A stretch of 64,000 bases of DNA, taken from the NCBI GenBank assembly GCA_025963645.1, contig JAOQAI010000008.1, positions 1 through 64,000 on the forward strand, read 5' to 3'. This DNA comes from Flaviaestuariibacter sp. GTDB lineage: Bacteria > Bacteroidota > Bacteroidia > Chitinophagales > Chitinophagaceae. The notes beneath the pieces were generated by a model. That model was not told the origin of the DNA and searched no databases. It saw nothing but the letters and a program-made list of their open reading frames with translations. Of this stretch, positions 44,750-53,493 are shown one piece after another; the first letter of the stretch is position 1, and each line of letters opens with the position of its first letter. Both the position numbers and the translations under genes were made by a program.

Positions 44750-45991
44750 TTAATATTTTTCGATCATCTCCAGGCGCTGTTGTTCTATATCCTCCCTCCT
44801 GGCCCTGTATTCTATCTTTTTATGCCCAATCAGTAGAATAACTAAACCGAGTAAACTACAACTTGCCATGATAGCTGCCATCGGTACCGCCGTGTCGTTA
44901 AAAAGCAAACCTACCAAGGCAGATGCAATTGCCCCTAAAGCCATTTGAATAGCACCCATCAATGCGGATGCACTTCCGGCACCTTTAGTAAAGGGCGCCA
45001 TAGCTAAAGCTGCGGAATTAGGGAAGGTAAATCCCTGGCAGCTTAAGAATAAGAACATTAAGAAGATACTGCTGTAAAGTCCAAGAATTCCTGTCATTGT
45101 ACCGATAAGGAGTACAAGACCGATTGCGGATTGGGTAAACAGCACTACCCTGATGATCTGGGCACTGCTATACTTTCTAAGCAGTACATTGTTTAATTGA
45201 CTACACCCTATAAGTCCTGCTGCTATGGCACCGAAGATCCACCCGTACTCCCGCTCACTTACGTCATAGAGTTCCATAAAAACAAAAGGAGAACCCGCGA
45301 GATAAGCAAACAGACCTGCTGATGCGATGGCACCGGCAAACGCATAGGTTGCAAACTGTGGCTGCTTAATTACAGAGGCGTAGCTTCTTACTATCGGACC
45401 GGGCTTAAGCGATAAGGTGGGATCCGGTTTCTTGGTTTCCGGGAGCCAGAGAACAACGGCTAGCAGAACCAACAGGGTTACTATCGCCAACACAAAAAAC
45501 ACGACCTGCCAGCCAAAGGCTGCAATCACATAACTACCTACCGTTGGTGCCAATATGGGCGATACGCCCAGTATCAATATCAACATCGAAAACACCTTAG
45601 CGTTTTGGTCTACCGGAAAAACATCCCTTACAATGGCATTGGGAGCAACCATTCCCACACAGCCTCCGATTGCCTGCAGAAAACGGAAGGCGATCAGGGC
45701 TTCTACCGATTCAGAGAGTGCACAGCCAATCGAAGCCATTACATATAGAATGAGCCCTATACACAAAGGTTTCTTTCTTCCAAACCGGTCCAGCAGCGGT
45801 CCGCATAAGATCTGTCCCGCACAGATGCCAATAAAGAAGCTTGACAAGGAATAAGCAACCCGGTCAACCGTTGTATGAAGGTTTTGGGCAATTGCGGGAA
45901 AGCCAGGCAGATACATGTCAATAGAAAAGGGACCGATGGCAGAGAGCAGTCCCAATATCAGAATTAGTAGAGAACGTTTGCGTTTATCCAT
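44750..45991 (-). CDS. Bcr/CflA-family MFS multidrug exporter
   Basis: A 413-aa protein from the ATG at 45991 (a second ATG three codons upstream is less likely). Twelve membrane helices are visible. The N-terminus ILGLLSAIGPFSIDMYLPGFP is diagnostic of the Bcr/CflA drug-resistance group, and FGRKKPLCIG after helix 2 is the MFS motif A. The family exports drugs such as bicyclomycin or sulfonamides by proton antiport. It is the most distal gene of a minus-strand block with two flavin monooxygenases and an Ohr peroxidase, so it may export reactive or toxic compounds. Confidence 0.92.
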   Translation of the reverse strand: MDKRKRSLLILILGLLSAIGPFSIDMYLPGFPAIAQNLHTTVDRVAYSLSSFFIGICAGQILCGPLLDRFGRKKPLCIGLILYVMASIGCALSESVEALIAFRFLQAIGGCVGMVAPNAIVRDVFPVDQNAKVFSMLILILGVSPILAPTVGSYVIAAFGWQVVFFVLAIVTLLVLLAVVLWLPETKKPDPTLSLKPGPIVRSYASVIKQPQFATYAFAGAIASAGLFAYLAGSPFVFMELYDVSEREYGWIFGAIAAGLIGCSQLNNVLLRKYSSAQIIRVVLFTQSAIGLVLLIGTMTGILGLYSSIFLMFLFLSCQGFTFPNSAALAMAPFTKGAGSASALMGAIQMALGAIASALVGLLFNDTAVPMAAIMASCSLLGLVILLIGHKKIEYRARREDIEQQRLEMIEKY

Positions 45992-46068
45992 GAATAACAT
46001 TGAAGATGGAGCGAAAATGAAAAAATGCTTAGCAGAGTTTGGAGTTCAGTTTGGTTAATTTTTTTCAA

Positions 46069-47082
46069 CTATTTTCCTTCATTGATCTCCCTCATTATCT
46101 CTGAAAATAGCCGGGTAGATTTTATTCGGGCATTAATATCGTACATAGTGCTTACGGTGATGAGTTCGTTCACACCGGTTTGCTCCAGTAATGCTTTTAC
46201 TTCTTTCTTTACGGTTGATTTACTGCCTACAAAAGAATACTTCAGCATTTGATGGATGGAAGGATGTTGCAATACTTCCTTCAGGTCTTCCGTTAGCGCT
46301 GTAGGAGGCTGCAAGGGCTCCCTGGCTCCGGTTAACACGCCGACAAACATTCTGATAAGGCTGGTAAACAGCTGTTCTGCTTCCTTGTCCGTATCTGCGA
46401 CAAGCACATTGATTCCTGCTAAGGCATAGGGCCGTTGCAGAGCCTCCGAAGGCTGAAACTCCTGGCGATAAATCTTCAATGCCTGCAGTAAATAAGTTGA
46501 TGCAAAGTGGCTAGCAAAAGCATATGGCAATCCCTTCTTAGCTGCTAAATGCGCACTATCCGTACTGGAGCCTAATATATACACCGGCACATCGGTGCCT
46601 TCTGCAATAGCTGCTCTGACATTTGACCTTTTGTTTTCCACCGAAAAGTACCGCTCAACCTTTTCTACTTCTTCTGGAAAGGCCTGTGCTGCCCCATAAA
46701 AATCGGAACGGATGGCGTATGCAGTTTGCTGGTCTGTTCCTGGCGCCCTGCCCAAACCCAGGTCTATTCGGCCCGGATAAAGATGTGCCAATGTTCCAAA
46801 TTGTTCGGCTATGATCAGGGGCGAGTGATTAGGGAGCATGATACCGCCGGAACCTACTCTTATGGTAGCCGTATTCTCTGCCACATATCCAATGAGCAAA
46901 GACGTAGCACTGCTGCCAATATTATCCGAGTTGTGATGTTCAGCAAACCAAATGCGTTTGTAGTGGCATTCTTCCGCTGCTCTGGCTAATGCCAACGAAT
47001 TGTGCAGGGTCTGTTGTATACTCTGCCCTTGCGATACAATGGCCAATTCTAAAATAGAATAGGCTATATTTTGCTGATCCAT
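46069..47082 (-). CDS. LLM-class flavin-dependent oxidoreductase (MsnO8-like)
   Basis: A 337-aa luciferase-like monooxygenase. Start is the ATG at 47082; the frame begins two codons earlier with TTG. Motifs: RIWFAEHHNSDNIGSSAT, IRVGSGGIMLPNHSPL and PGRIDLGLGRAPGTD, typical of the MsnO8 group of single-component LLM enzymes. It uses FMNH2 and O2, but the substrate cannot be read from sequence. It lies 22 bp after the Ohr gene, same strand, in the redox block. Confidence 0.93.
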   Translation of the reverse strand: MDQQNIAYSILELAIVSQGQSIQQTLHNSLALARAAEECHYKRIWFAEHHNSDNIGSSATSLLIGYVAENTATIRVGSGGIMLPNHSPLIIAEQFGTLAHLYPGRIDLGLGRAPGTDQQTAYAIRSDFYGAAQAFPEEVEKVERYFSVENKRSNVRAAIAEGTDVPVYILGSSTDSAHLAAKKGLPYAFASHFASTYLLQALKIYRQEFQPSEALQRPYALAGINVLVADTDKEAEQLFTSLIRMFVGVLTGAREPLQPPTALTEDLKEVLQHPSIHQMLKYSFVGSKSTVKKEVKALLEQTGVNELITVSTMYDINARIKSTRLFSEIMREINEGK

Positions 47083-47104
47083 AAACAATATTTATCCGAG
47101 CTGT

Positions 47105-47527
47105 TCATTTATTGGTTGTCGTTAATTTTACTTCAATGTTATTTCGGGTAGCGTTTGAATAAGGGCATACCTGATGTGCTCGTTCAGTTAGGCGCTGCGC
47201 TTCTTCAATTGAAACTTCCGGAATATTTACTGCCAGTTCTACTGCAAGTCCAAATGCACCACCTTCGAGAGGTCCAATTGACACATTTGCAGTTACCGAA
47301 GTTACCCTCGTCTTTACCTTTTCTTGTCGGATTACGTGGTTCAAGGCACTGTCAAAACAAGCAGCATAACCGGCTGCAAATAGTTGTTCCGGGTTGGTGT
47401 AATCATCGTTAGCTCCGCCCATTGCTTTAGGTGCTCTTACTTGCAGATCCAAAACGCCATTATCACTTTTTACCTGACCATTTCTACCTCCTGTGGCGGT
47501 GGCTATTGCGGTATACAGAACTTTCAT
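47105..47527 (-). CDS. ohr: Organic hydroperoxide resistance protein, Ohr/OsmC family
   Basis: A 140-aa protein. The two catalytic cysteines are in AACFDSAL and HQVCPYSNATR, and NPEQLFAAGYAACF is the Ohr-group signature (as opposed to OsmC). It starts MKVLYTAIATATGGRNG, also Ohr-typical. It reduces organic hydroperoxides with a lipoyl/dithiol donor in the cytoplasm. The 99-bp gap to the upstream dehydrogenase gene could hold its own promoter. Ohr is usually regulated by a thiol sensor; here an HxlR protein with a near-N-terminal Cys lies at the head of the block. Confidence 0.94.
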   Translation of the reverse strand: MKVLYTAIATATGGRNGQVKSDNGVLDLQVRAPKAMGGANDDYTNPEQLFAAGYAACFDSALNHVIRQEKVKTRVTSVTANVSIGPLEGGAFGLAVELAVNIPEVSIEEAQRLTERAHQVCPYSNATRNNIEVKLTTTNK

Positions 47528-47626
47528 TATTTTCTATTTTAGTTATTGATTATTCTACTTTATTCCCAGCTGATGTAGACGATTCCCAGCCAAGATTTCT
47601 TCGTATAGAGGCCAGGTATCTGAATT

Positions 47627-48298
47627 TCACAGTTTATCCATGATCAAATCCCTGATGGCAGGTGCTTTTCCCTTTACAGCGTCAGCAAGTGCCTGTGTTA
47701 ATTCTGCTTCATTCAATTCGGTACAATAAGCCGGCGTCCCGGGCTGTTGTCTCCACGATTCGGAAAGGCTTCCGCCATCAACGGTGTCAAAGCCGGTCTG
47801 GTCAACCACTTCAGCAACTATTTTTTTATGTTCCTCGTTATCGCCAGCTATAGAAATGGCTATTCTTCCTTCCGCACCGACTGCTTTGCCTTTGTATTTC
47901 AGGGTATGTTCCAGGATATTATTAAACACCTTGACAAGCGGACGATTCAATATTCCTGAAATATAAACGCTCTCAGGTACGTCCTCTAGCTCGGCAATCT
48001 CACCATCCCTGAAAGGATAATAGTTAGAAGTATCCATTACTACTACATCTTGAGCCACGTCTTTCAGTAAATCCTTCGGTAAGTTTTTGTAGGCATTGAA
48101 GGGCATAGAGAAGATGATAGCATCTACGTCTTTTGCCACATCCTGTATAGTGGCAGCGGTTGCGCCTAAGCGGGCAGCTATTTTCTCTAATTCAGGCATG
48201 GCCCTGGTGTTGGTTACTTTTATATGATGTCCGGCTTGAGATAATTTCTCTGCTAAAATGCTACCTATAGCACCCGTACCAATGATTCCTATTTTCAT
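47627..48298 (-). CDS. NADPH-dependent F420-reductase-like dehydrogenase
   Basis: A 223-aa protein with an N-terminal Rossmann fold: MKIGIIGTGAIGSILAEKL (GxGxxG) and TNTR after strand 2, as in NADP-binding members. DAIIFSMPFNAYKNLP and VVMDTSNYYPFRDGE are typical of the F420-dependent NADP oxidoreductase family, which in Bacteria without F420 probably reduces flavins or other small acceptors. It could supply reduced flavin to the two LLM monooxygenases in the same block; this is inference. It is 21 bp from the upstream LLM gene, so co-transcribed. Confidence 0.85.
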   Translation of the reverse strand: MKIGIIGTGAIGSILAEKLSQAGHHIKVTNTRAMPELEKIAARLGATAATIQDVAKDVDAIIFSMPFNAYKNLPKDLLKDVAQDVVVMDTSNYYPFRDGEIAELEDVPESVYISGILNRPLVKVFNNILEHTLKYKGKAVGAEGRIAISIAGDNEEHKKIVAEVVDQTGFDTVDGGSLSESWRQQPGTPAYCTELNEAELTQALADAVKGKAPAIRDLIMDKL

Positions 48299-48319
48299 GT
48301 TACTTCCTTTTTAAGGTTA

Positions 48320-49441
48320 TTAAATCTTTCTAAATGCAGGCCTGGGTAACTCCAAATTACCTCTAAGCGTATCGGCATCATACTCGGTCCGGAATATCCC
48401 GCGGTCTTGCAAAATGGGTACGACTAGCTCGATAAAATCCCATAATCCATGCGGATGGTCCTGGCGAAGTATCAACATATCTATTGCTTGCTCATACCAT
48501 TGCTGCACCTGGTCTGCCACTTTTTCTGCGGAACCAAAAAATAGCGGACGCGGGAGACTGTTTCTTGGTGTGAATTGTAACAGTTCTATGTATTTTTCTT
48601 GGGCTTCCTTTTCAGTCCTGCCTACGATTGGATTTTGTGAGACAGATACAATAAAATCTTCCGGTCTTCTGCCTTTTAGCACTAATTGTCGCCTTAATTC
48701 GTCTGCAATGGCCTTTGTTTCCTCCAGTGTGTTGCCATGGGTAAATACGCCATCTGTATAGCTTGTGGCATGGTCAATAAATTTTTGCGACATACCCGCT
48801 GTGTATAGCACCGGTCGTCCCTGAACCGAACGACTAAGGTTTAGGGGTCCTTCTACAGAGAAGTATTCTCCGCGGTAATTCACCTTATGCATTTTTTGCG
48901 GAATCAGGAAAATCCCTCTTTCTTTATCTCTGATAAAAGCATCGTCTTCATAAGTGTCCCATAACCCCAATAGAATTTCCATAAACTCTTTATTCATCCC
49001 ATATTGGTCAGACTTGCCGAGGTGTCCCCGGCTAAAGTTGACCATGCCCCCAGGGTTTGAGGTAATAGCATTCAAGGACGCACGTCCCTTGCTTATTTTA
49101 TCTAACGAAAGAATTTGACGGGCAACATTATAGGGATCGGCATAAGAGGTAGAAACAGTGACTGAAAGCCCTATGGTTTTTGTATGCATGGCAAGGGCAG
49201 ACATTACGGAAACGCCTTCAAACATGCTCAGGTAATGCGGAATGTTTCCCGGACCTACATGACTCACGTCAACCAGGAACAGCGTATCAAACTTCGCTGC
49301 TTCAGCCAGCTTCGCCTGTTGTATATAAAAATCGATATTTTCACTTGAATCCGCCGGGATATGGGGATGCTGCCAGCCTACAAAATTCCATCCAGGACCA
49401 TCAATATTTGCTGCCAGCTTTAGCTTTTTTCTACTTTCCAT
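48320..49441 (-). CDS. LLM-class flavin monooxygenase (NtaA/SnaA/DszA-like)
   Basis: A 373-aa protein from the ATG at 49441; eight upstream codons beginning with TTG are open but less likely. Motifs: ANIDGPGWNFVGWQHPHI near the start, DTLFLVDVSH, SVTVSTSYADPYNVARQIL, SKGRASLNAITS and QKMHKVNYRGEYFSVEGPLN, all typical of the nitrilotriacetate/dibenzothiophene-sulfone monooxygenase group. At 373 aa it is shorter than most members (about 430-450 aa). It needs FMNH2 from a partner reductase; the F420-reductase-like gene downstream is a candidate. It is the first gene of the minus-strand redox block. Confidence 0.9.
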   Translation of the reverse strand: MESRKKLKLAANIDGPGWNFVGWQHPHIPADSSENIDFYIQQAKLAEAAKFDTLFLVDVSHVGPGNIPHYLSMFEGVSVMSALAMHTKTIGLSVTVSTSYADPYNVARQILSLDKISKGRASLNAITSNPGGMVNFSRGHLGKSDQYGMNKEFMEILLGLWDTYEDDAFIRDKERGIFLIPQKMHKVNYRGEYFSVEGPLNLSRSVQGRPVLYTAGMSQKFIDHATSYTDGVFTHGNTLEETKAIADELRRQLVLKGRRPEDFIVSVSQNPIVGRTEKEAQEKYIELLQFTPRNSLPRPLFFGSAEKVADQVQQWYEQAIDMLILRQDHPHGLWDFIELVVPILQDRGIFRTEYDADTLRGNLELPRPAFRKI

Positions 49442-49513
49442 TTCGTTTCTTACTGTTGCTTCCAATTGCAGATCTTGTACATGCCGCGAAAGACCAGTGA
49501 TTAATTAGAGTTG

Positions 49514-49521
49514 CAAAATTA
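49514..49521 (-). promoter_or_regulatory. Probable -7 box of the redox-block promoter
   Basis: On the minus strand TAATTTTG fits TAnnTTTG exactly. It lies about 72 bp upstream of the LLM start codon, and the HxlR operator candidate abuts its -33 region. Confidence 0.4.
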
Positions 49522-49531
49522 CACGGTATTG

Positions 49532-49565
49532 CTTTCCTTTGTATAGTACTTTCCCAAAGGAAAGT
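49532..49565. promoter_or_regulatory. Palindromic HxlR operator candidate
   Basis: CTTTCCTTTG (49532-49541) and CAAAGGAAAG (49555-49564) form a perfect 10-bp inverted repeat with a 13-bp spacer. Nested in it, ACTTTCC (49548-49554) and GGAAAGT (49559-49565) form a 7-bp repeat with a 4-bp spacer, similar in style to known HxlR-family operators. The site lies 14 bp before the HxlR start and next to the divergent -7 box, so it could control both directions. Confidence 0.65.
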
Positions 49566-49578
49566 GTTATAAAAAAGT

Positions 49579-49929
49579 ATGGCAGTAAAAAAAGCACATA
49601 GCTCCTGTTTGGATACAGTAAAGCCGGTACGGGATGCACTGGATGTTTTAAACGGCAAGTGGAAATTGCCGATCATTATTTCAATTGGAGTTGGCAACGA
49701 TCGATTTACAGATATTCAGGAGAGCATTCCCGGTATCTCGCCAAAAGTATTAGCCAAGGAATTGAAAGAGCTGGAGCAGCACCAATTAATCAACCGGATC
49801 ATAACTGAAGGTTACCCGGTAAAAGTATCTTATCATACCACCAAACATTCCGAAACCTTGTGGCCGATCATTTATGCCTTAAAGGATTGGGGATTACATC
49901 ATCGGAAGAAGATTTTCAACCAGGCGTAA
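49579..49929 (+). CDS. HxlR-family winged-helix regulator, probable thiol redox sensor
   Basis: A 116-aa winged-helix protein: DVLNGKWKLPIII, RFTDIQESIPGISPKVLAKELKELEQHQLINR and the wing VKVSYHTTKHSETLWPII are the full HxlR signature. Cys10, ahead of helix 1 (SSCLDTVKPVRDAL), matches the position of the sensing Cys in the YodB/HypR type members, so it may respond to electrophiles or hypochlorite. It is divergent from the LLM/Ohr/MFS block, with a palindrome in the shared gap, and likely represses that block. Confidence 0.93.
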   Translation: MAVKKAHSSCLDTVKPVRDALDVLNGKWKLPIIISIGVGNDRFTDIQESIPGISPKVLAKELKELEQHQLINRIITEGYPVKVSYHTTKHSETLWPIIYALKDWGLHHRKKIFNQA

Positions 49930-50121
49930 AGCTGTGGCAACACGTTTGCTAAGGAAATCAATTTTAGCTGAGCTAGAACATCTTACTAAATACACCAAAA
50001 AATTAGGGCCTCTAACACGTATGTAATGTTCAATATGTAAAACACTAAGTAATCAATCAAATTCTTTATACCCAAAATAAAAAATTCGAACTCACGGCAG
50101 TTCTGTGCACAGTCTGAAAAG

Positions 50122-50148
50122 GCGATTCTTTATGGAATCGCTTTTTTT
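50122..50148. terminator. Bidirectional intrinsic terminator between convergent genes
   Basis: GCGATTC (50122-50128), loop TTTATG, GAATCGC (50135-50141), followed by seven T on the plus strand. On the minus strand CTTTTC follows. It serves the HxlR gene (plus) and the LysE-type gene (minus). Confidence 0.7.
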
Positions 50149-50195
50149 ATTCGCTTGTATGTAAAGCAGTGAAGGGATACAAGTGAAGGAGGAAC

Positions 50196-50912
50196 TCAGC
50201 CCTTTTCCCTACCCTGTATTTCATCAATCGTTTCTTCAAACGGTTTCGTGTGTTCTTCCGAGTTTTCCAGGCGGTGTTCTGCGCCTTTTTTGCGCGACAT
50301 CTTATACACCTGGATAAAGGCCGTAAGTGCGAAGATGCCGCCGATGATCCAGTTAAGAACGCTTTGGTTGCCACTGATCTTTTCGCCGATCAGTTTCCCG
50401 CCAAACACAAAAACAAAGTTCCCAAACAGGGTGCCCAAGGCAATGCCACCGATATAAGTATTGTAATGGCTGTTCTTTGGCAGCAGCACTCCCTTGGTAA
50501 AAAGCACTGTGCTCCACCCGAACCAGAACGGTATCTGCACTGGACTCACGGCACTCATGAGCAACCCCAGGAGGAATTTGTTAAGCGTACTGCTAAGGAT
50601 GATATTTTTACTGACACTTGGGTGCAGGGCGGCATAAAAACTGGAGATGACCAATACCACTACGATCGCCAGCGTCACCCATTCCAGCATACGAAACAGC
50701 TTTTGCTGCTTACGCACCCAATCCATAGCAATGAGAGACAACCGCACATAGATTACCTCCGTCACCAGGGAGCCCAGCGAGAACAAGAAGGCAGGCCGCA
50801 CTCCCTCCGAAATGGCGATCTGCATGGCAGCCACATTCAGCGTTCCCAGCGGCAGGGAGCCAAGGAAAGAGATGAACATTCCCGTGAAAAATATGCGCAA
50901 CAATTTCGGCAT
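50196..50912 (-). CDS. LysE/RhtB-family exporter
   Basis: A 238-aa inner-membrane protein with about six helices. GMFISFLGSLPLGTLNVAAMQIAISEG at the start is the LysE-type motif (G-x-x-x-x-x-x-P-G-x-x-x). It ends in a charged cytoplasmic tail (about 205-238). Members export amino acids or small metabolites. It lies 37 bp after the ATP-grasp gene on the same strand, so the two may be co-transcribed; the export substrate could be a product related to that enzyme, but that is speculation. Confidence 0.82.
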   Translation of the reverse strand: MPKLLRIFFTGMFISFLGSLPLGTLNVAAMQIAISEGVRPAFLFSLGSLVTEVIYVRLSLIAMDWVRKQQKLFRMLEWVTLAIVVVLVISSFYAALHPSVSKNIILSSTLNKFLLGLLMSAVSPVQIPFWFGWSTVLFTKGVLLPKNSHYNTYIGGIALGTLFGNFVFVFGGKLIGEKISGNQSVLNWIIGGIFALTAFIQVYKMSRKKGAEHRLENSEEHTKPFEETIDEIQGREKG

Positions 50913-50949
50913 GTCGGTGTATTAACAATCGGTATTCGTTTTACTAAGG

Positions 50950-51996
50950 TCAGATATTCGCATCCAATTCGGATAGCATTTTAAAATGTTTGTTGGAAGC
51001 TTTCATGAAACGCATCCCTTTTCCGAATGACCAGAAGGGAATGCCTTTCTTCCTGTTATGCATTGAGATCTTATACAAGGCATCCCAGTGTTTCAATATT
51101 TCGGCATGAGCTTCCCGTAGGCTATAGCCTGAATTATAGACATGGTTCGGCTCCGCACCACTCCCGTTATACTCCAGCAGCTGAAAGTTTTTTCCTTTTT
51201 TCAGGTCAGCTAATGATGCGGCTTTCAGGTCGTATCGTCCGTAATAAAAATGCTTCGAGTAGTGATTGAGCTTATCAAAAACAGCATGCAGCTTTTCGTC
51301 AATCTCGCTGTTCAGGTTAATAAAGTTGCCACCGCGGTTAAGGTTGGCGGCATGGGAGAGAAAGTACTTCTCTCCCAAGGGCAATACAGTTGCCAATCGC
51401 TCTGCGTGCCATGCCAACAGTTCCTCCAGGCGGTGTTTTGCTTTCGGGTGCACTTCCATTAGTTGATGCAGGGAGTGAACACCATCACCAATCACGTTCA
51501 TGGGTTCCTTCTCCAGAAACCCAGTGATCACACCTTTCTCCGCATCGGGATAGCGATAATAAAAAACACTGTACTCAATTGGGTATGTAATAAGGACCTG
51601 GATGATATAGTCCACCGGCATGCGTTCATGATAAGCCCGCAACTGCGCCTCTGTTTCGATCTTCCGGAACAGTATACCCGCCATGCCCACGTCAGGCTTT
51701 ACAATAAACGGGTAAGCGAAACCTGCGCTTTCCATTGCCTGCAGCACTTTCGAGAAGGGTTTGCCAGGTTCTATGTAAATGGTCATTGGAAAAGAGCCAG
51801 GCGGCAATTGCTCATACATCTCCCGCTTACTCTCGCCTTCAAAACCGCCAAAAGTTAATGTAGGATTAGAGGGTGTGAAGAACCACAAGGAGCCTGCTCT
51901 TGCGCAATAGCTTAACCAGGTAGGTGTAATGTTCACATAACGCATCCAAAAAGGCCACAGCTCCCAGTTCTTCCATTTTTCGATGAATTGCTTCAT
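50950..51996 (-). CDS. ATP-grasp ligase-like protein (D-Ala-D-Ala-ligase-like fold)
   Basis: A 348-aa protein from the ATG at 51996; twelve further codons upstream are open but look like non-coding sequence. AYPFIVKPDVGMAG carries the ATP-binding Lys, and NFQLLEYNGSGAEPNHVYN looks like the metal-binding end of an ATP-grasp domain. No N-terminal D-Ala-D-Ala signature is seen, so the substrate is unknown. Automated systems often call such proteins D-alanine-D-alanine ligase; I do not support that name. It precedes the LysE-type gene. Confidence 0.75.
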   Translation of the reverse strand: MKQFIEKWKNWELWPFWMRYVNITPTWLSYCARAGSLWFFTPSNPTLTFGGFEGESKREMYEQLPPGSFPMTIYIEPGKPFSKVLQAMESAGFAYPFIVKPDVGMAGILFRKIETEAQLRAYHERMPVDYIIQVLITYPIEYSVFYYRYPDAEKGVITGFLEKEPMNVIGDGVHSLHQLMEVHPKAKHRLEELLAWHAERLATVLPLGEKYFLSHAANLNRGGNFINLNSEIDEKLHAVFDKLNHYSKHFYYGRYDLKAASLADLKKGKNFQLLEYNGSGAEPNHVYNSGYSLREAHAEILKHWDALYKISMHNRKKGIPFWSFGKGMRFMKASNKHFKMLSELDANI

Positions 51997-52104
51997 GTGT
52001 TGTATAAGCTTACAAAAATAATGCGAAGGCACACTTCAACAATTCGAAAGATGCAGCACATGCAAAACATTAGTCCTTATTTTTAGGCCTACAAACAGAC
52101 GACT

Positions 52105-52884
52105 ATGCAGGTACGGACAATGGCAGATGTAATGGCAGCAGGCGAAACGCCGGAAGTGCTTTTTTGGGTAGGTTGTGCCGGCAGTTTCGATCAGCGGGCC
52201 CAGCGCATCACCAAAGCCTTTGCTTCCATATTAAATAAGGTGGGCATCAATTACGCCATCTTAGGTGCCGAAGAAACCTGCACCGGCGATCCCGCCCGTC
52301 GTGCCGGCAACGAGTTTCTCTTTCAGATGATGGCCTACCAGAACATCCAGACGCTGAATAATTACGGCATCAGGAAGATCATTACCACCTGCCCGCATTG
52401 CTTTAATATTTTCAAGAACGAATACCCCGAGTTAGGTGGCAATTACGAGGTGATCCACCACACCACTTTCCTGCAAGGACTGATTGATGAAGGAAAGATC
52501 ACGCTCAAAGACGGCGGTATTTTCAAAGGGAAAAAGATCACCTACCACGATAGCTGCTACCTGGGCCGCGCAAATGATATTTACAAAGCGCCGCGTAAGG
52601 TGCTGGAAGCACTGGACGCCGACCTGGTAGAAATGAAACGCTGCCGTAAGAATGGCTTTTGCTGTGGCGCAGGTGGTGCACAAATGTTCAAGGAAGAAGA
52701 GCCGGGCAAGGTACGCATCAATTTTGACCGGGCTGCCGAAGCCATTGAAACCGGCTCCAGCATTATCGCTGCGGCTTGTCCGTTTTGCAATACGATGCTG
52801 ACAGACGGGGTAAAAGGCGCCGAAAAAGAAGGTGATGTGAAAGTGCTGGATGTGGCGGAGTTGGTGGATGCGAGTATGGATTGA
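52105..52884 (+). CDS. Fe-S protein with two CCG domains (LutA/GlcF/HdrB-like)
   Basis: A 259-aa protein made of two Cys-rich CCG domains: CTGDPARRAGNE and TTCPHCFNIF in the first half, YHDSCYLGR, GFCCGAGGAQM and CPFCNTML in the second. Such domains ligate 4Fe-4S clusters or bind a partner's thiol in lactate and glycolate oxidases and heterodisulfide reductases. The usual partner with a 4Fe-4S ferredoxin domain is not next to it here. Its electron acceptor is unknown. GC content is higher than in the PUL region, as for a core gene. Confidence 0.9.
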   Translation: MQVRTMADVMAAGETPEVLFWVGCAGSFDQRAQRITKAFASILNKVGINYAILGAEETCTGDPARRAGNEFLFQMMAYQNIQTLNNYGIRKIITTCPHCFNIFKNEYPELGGNYEVIHHTTFLQGLIDEGKITLKDGGIFKGKKITYHDSCYLGRANDIYKAPRKVLEALDADLVEMKRCRKNGFCCGAGGAQMFKEEEPGKVRINFDRAAEAIETGSSIIAAACPFCNTMLTDGVKGAEKEGDVKVLDVAELVDASMD

Positions 52885-52983
52885 GTTGCTGTGCCTCAAG
52901 TGCTCTTTTGCCGAACAGGGCCCTTGCATAGCCACTTTTCAACTTATTCAACCAGTCAACTAACCCCCTCCTAACTTTGCAAC

Positions 52984-53493
52984 ATGAACTTTGAATACAC
53001 CCATCTTCTTCCCGAATCCCTTCCCCCAGACAGCCGCGTATGGGTTTACCAATGCAACCGGCTGCTCCGCATGAGCGAAGCGTTAGACCTGGAAGAAGCC
53101 GTGAATGAATTTTGTGCCGGATGGAAATCACATGGCGCCGATGTAACGGCGTTTGGCAACCTGTTTTTCGGGCAATTCCTCGTACTGATGGCGGATGAAA
53201 GAAGTGCCGGTGTGAGTGGTTGCAGCACCGATAGTTCTGTACGGTTTGTAAAAGAGCTGGGTCAAAAGTTTGGTGTTGATTTCTTTGAGCGTACGACGCT
53301 GGCTTTCATTATAAAAGATAAGATAGAGGTGCTTCCCATGAACCAATTGGCCTATGCTTTCGAGAACGGCTTTATAAATGGCGAAACGCTATTCTTTAAT
53401 AACACCATCACCACGAAAGCTGCATTAGAAACGGATTGGATTATTCCCGTAAAAGCTTCCTGGCTGGCCGGCCGTTTGAAAATCACTGCTTAG
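52984..53493 (+). CDS. Conserved Bacteroidota hypothetical protein
   Basis: A 169-aa cytoplasmic protein, with no signal peptide or membrane segment. Motifs include RVWVYQCNRLL, FGNLFFGQFLVLMADERSAGVSGCSTDSS and FFNNTITTK. Proteins like it are often labelled ABC transporter ATPase in Bacteroidota, but there is no Walker A or ABC signature, so that name is wrong. Its 3' end overlaps the convergent outer-membrane receptor gene by 11 bp. Function unknown. Confidence 0.75.
   Translation: MNFEYTHLLPESLPPDSRVWVYQCNRLLRMSEALDLEEAVNEFCAGWKSHGADVTAFGNLFFGQFLVLMADERSAGVSGCSTDSSVRFVKELGQKFGVDFFERTTLAFIIKDKIEVLPMNQLAYAFENGFINGETLFFNNTITTKAALETDWIIPVKASWLAGRLKITA

Noticed and set aside
50040-50120. Possible tRNA (a TTCGAAC-like loop)
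   Set aside because: No acceptor, D-arm or anticodon arm can be folded around it on either strand.
50250-50984. 244-codon plus-strand ORF antisense to the LysE-type gene
   Set aside because: His/Gln-rich translation of the kind produced by antisense of membrane proteins; the minus-strand frame has the LysE signature.
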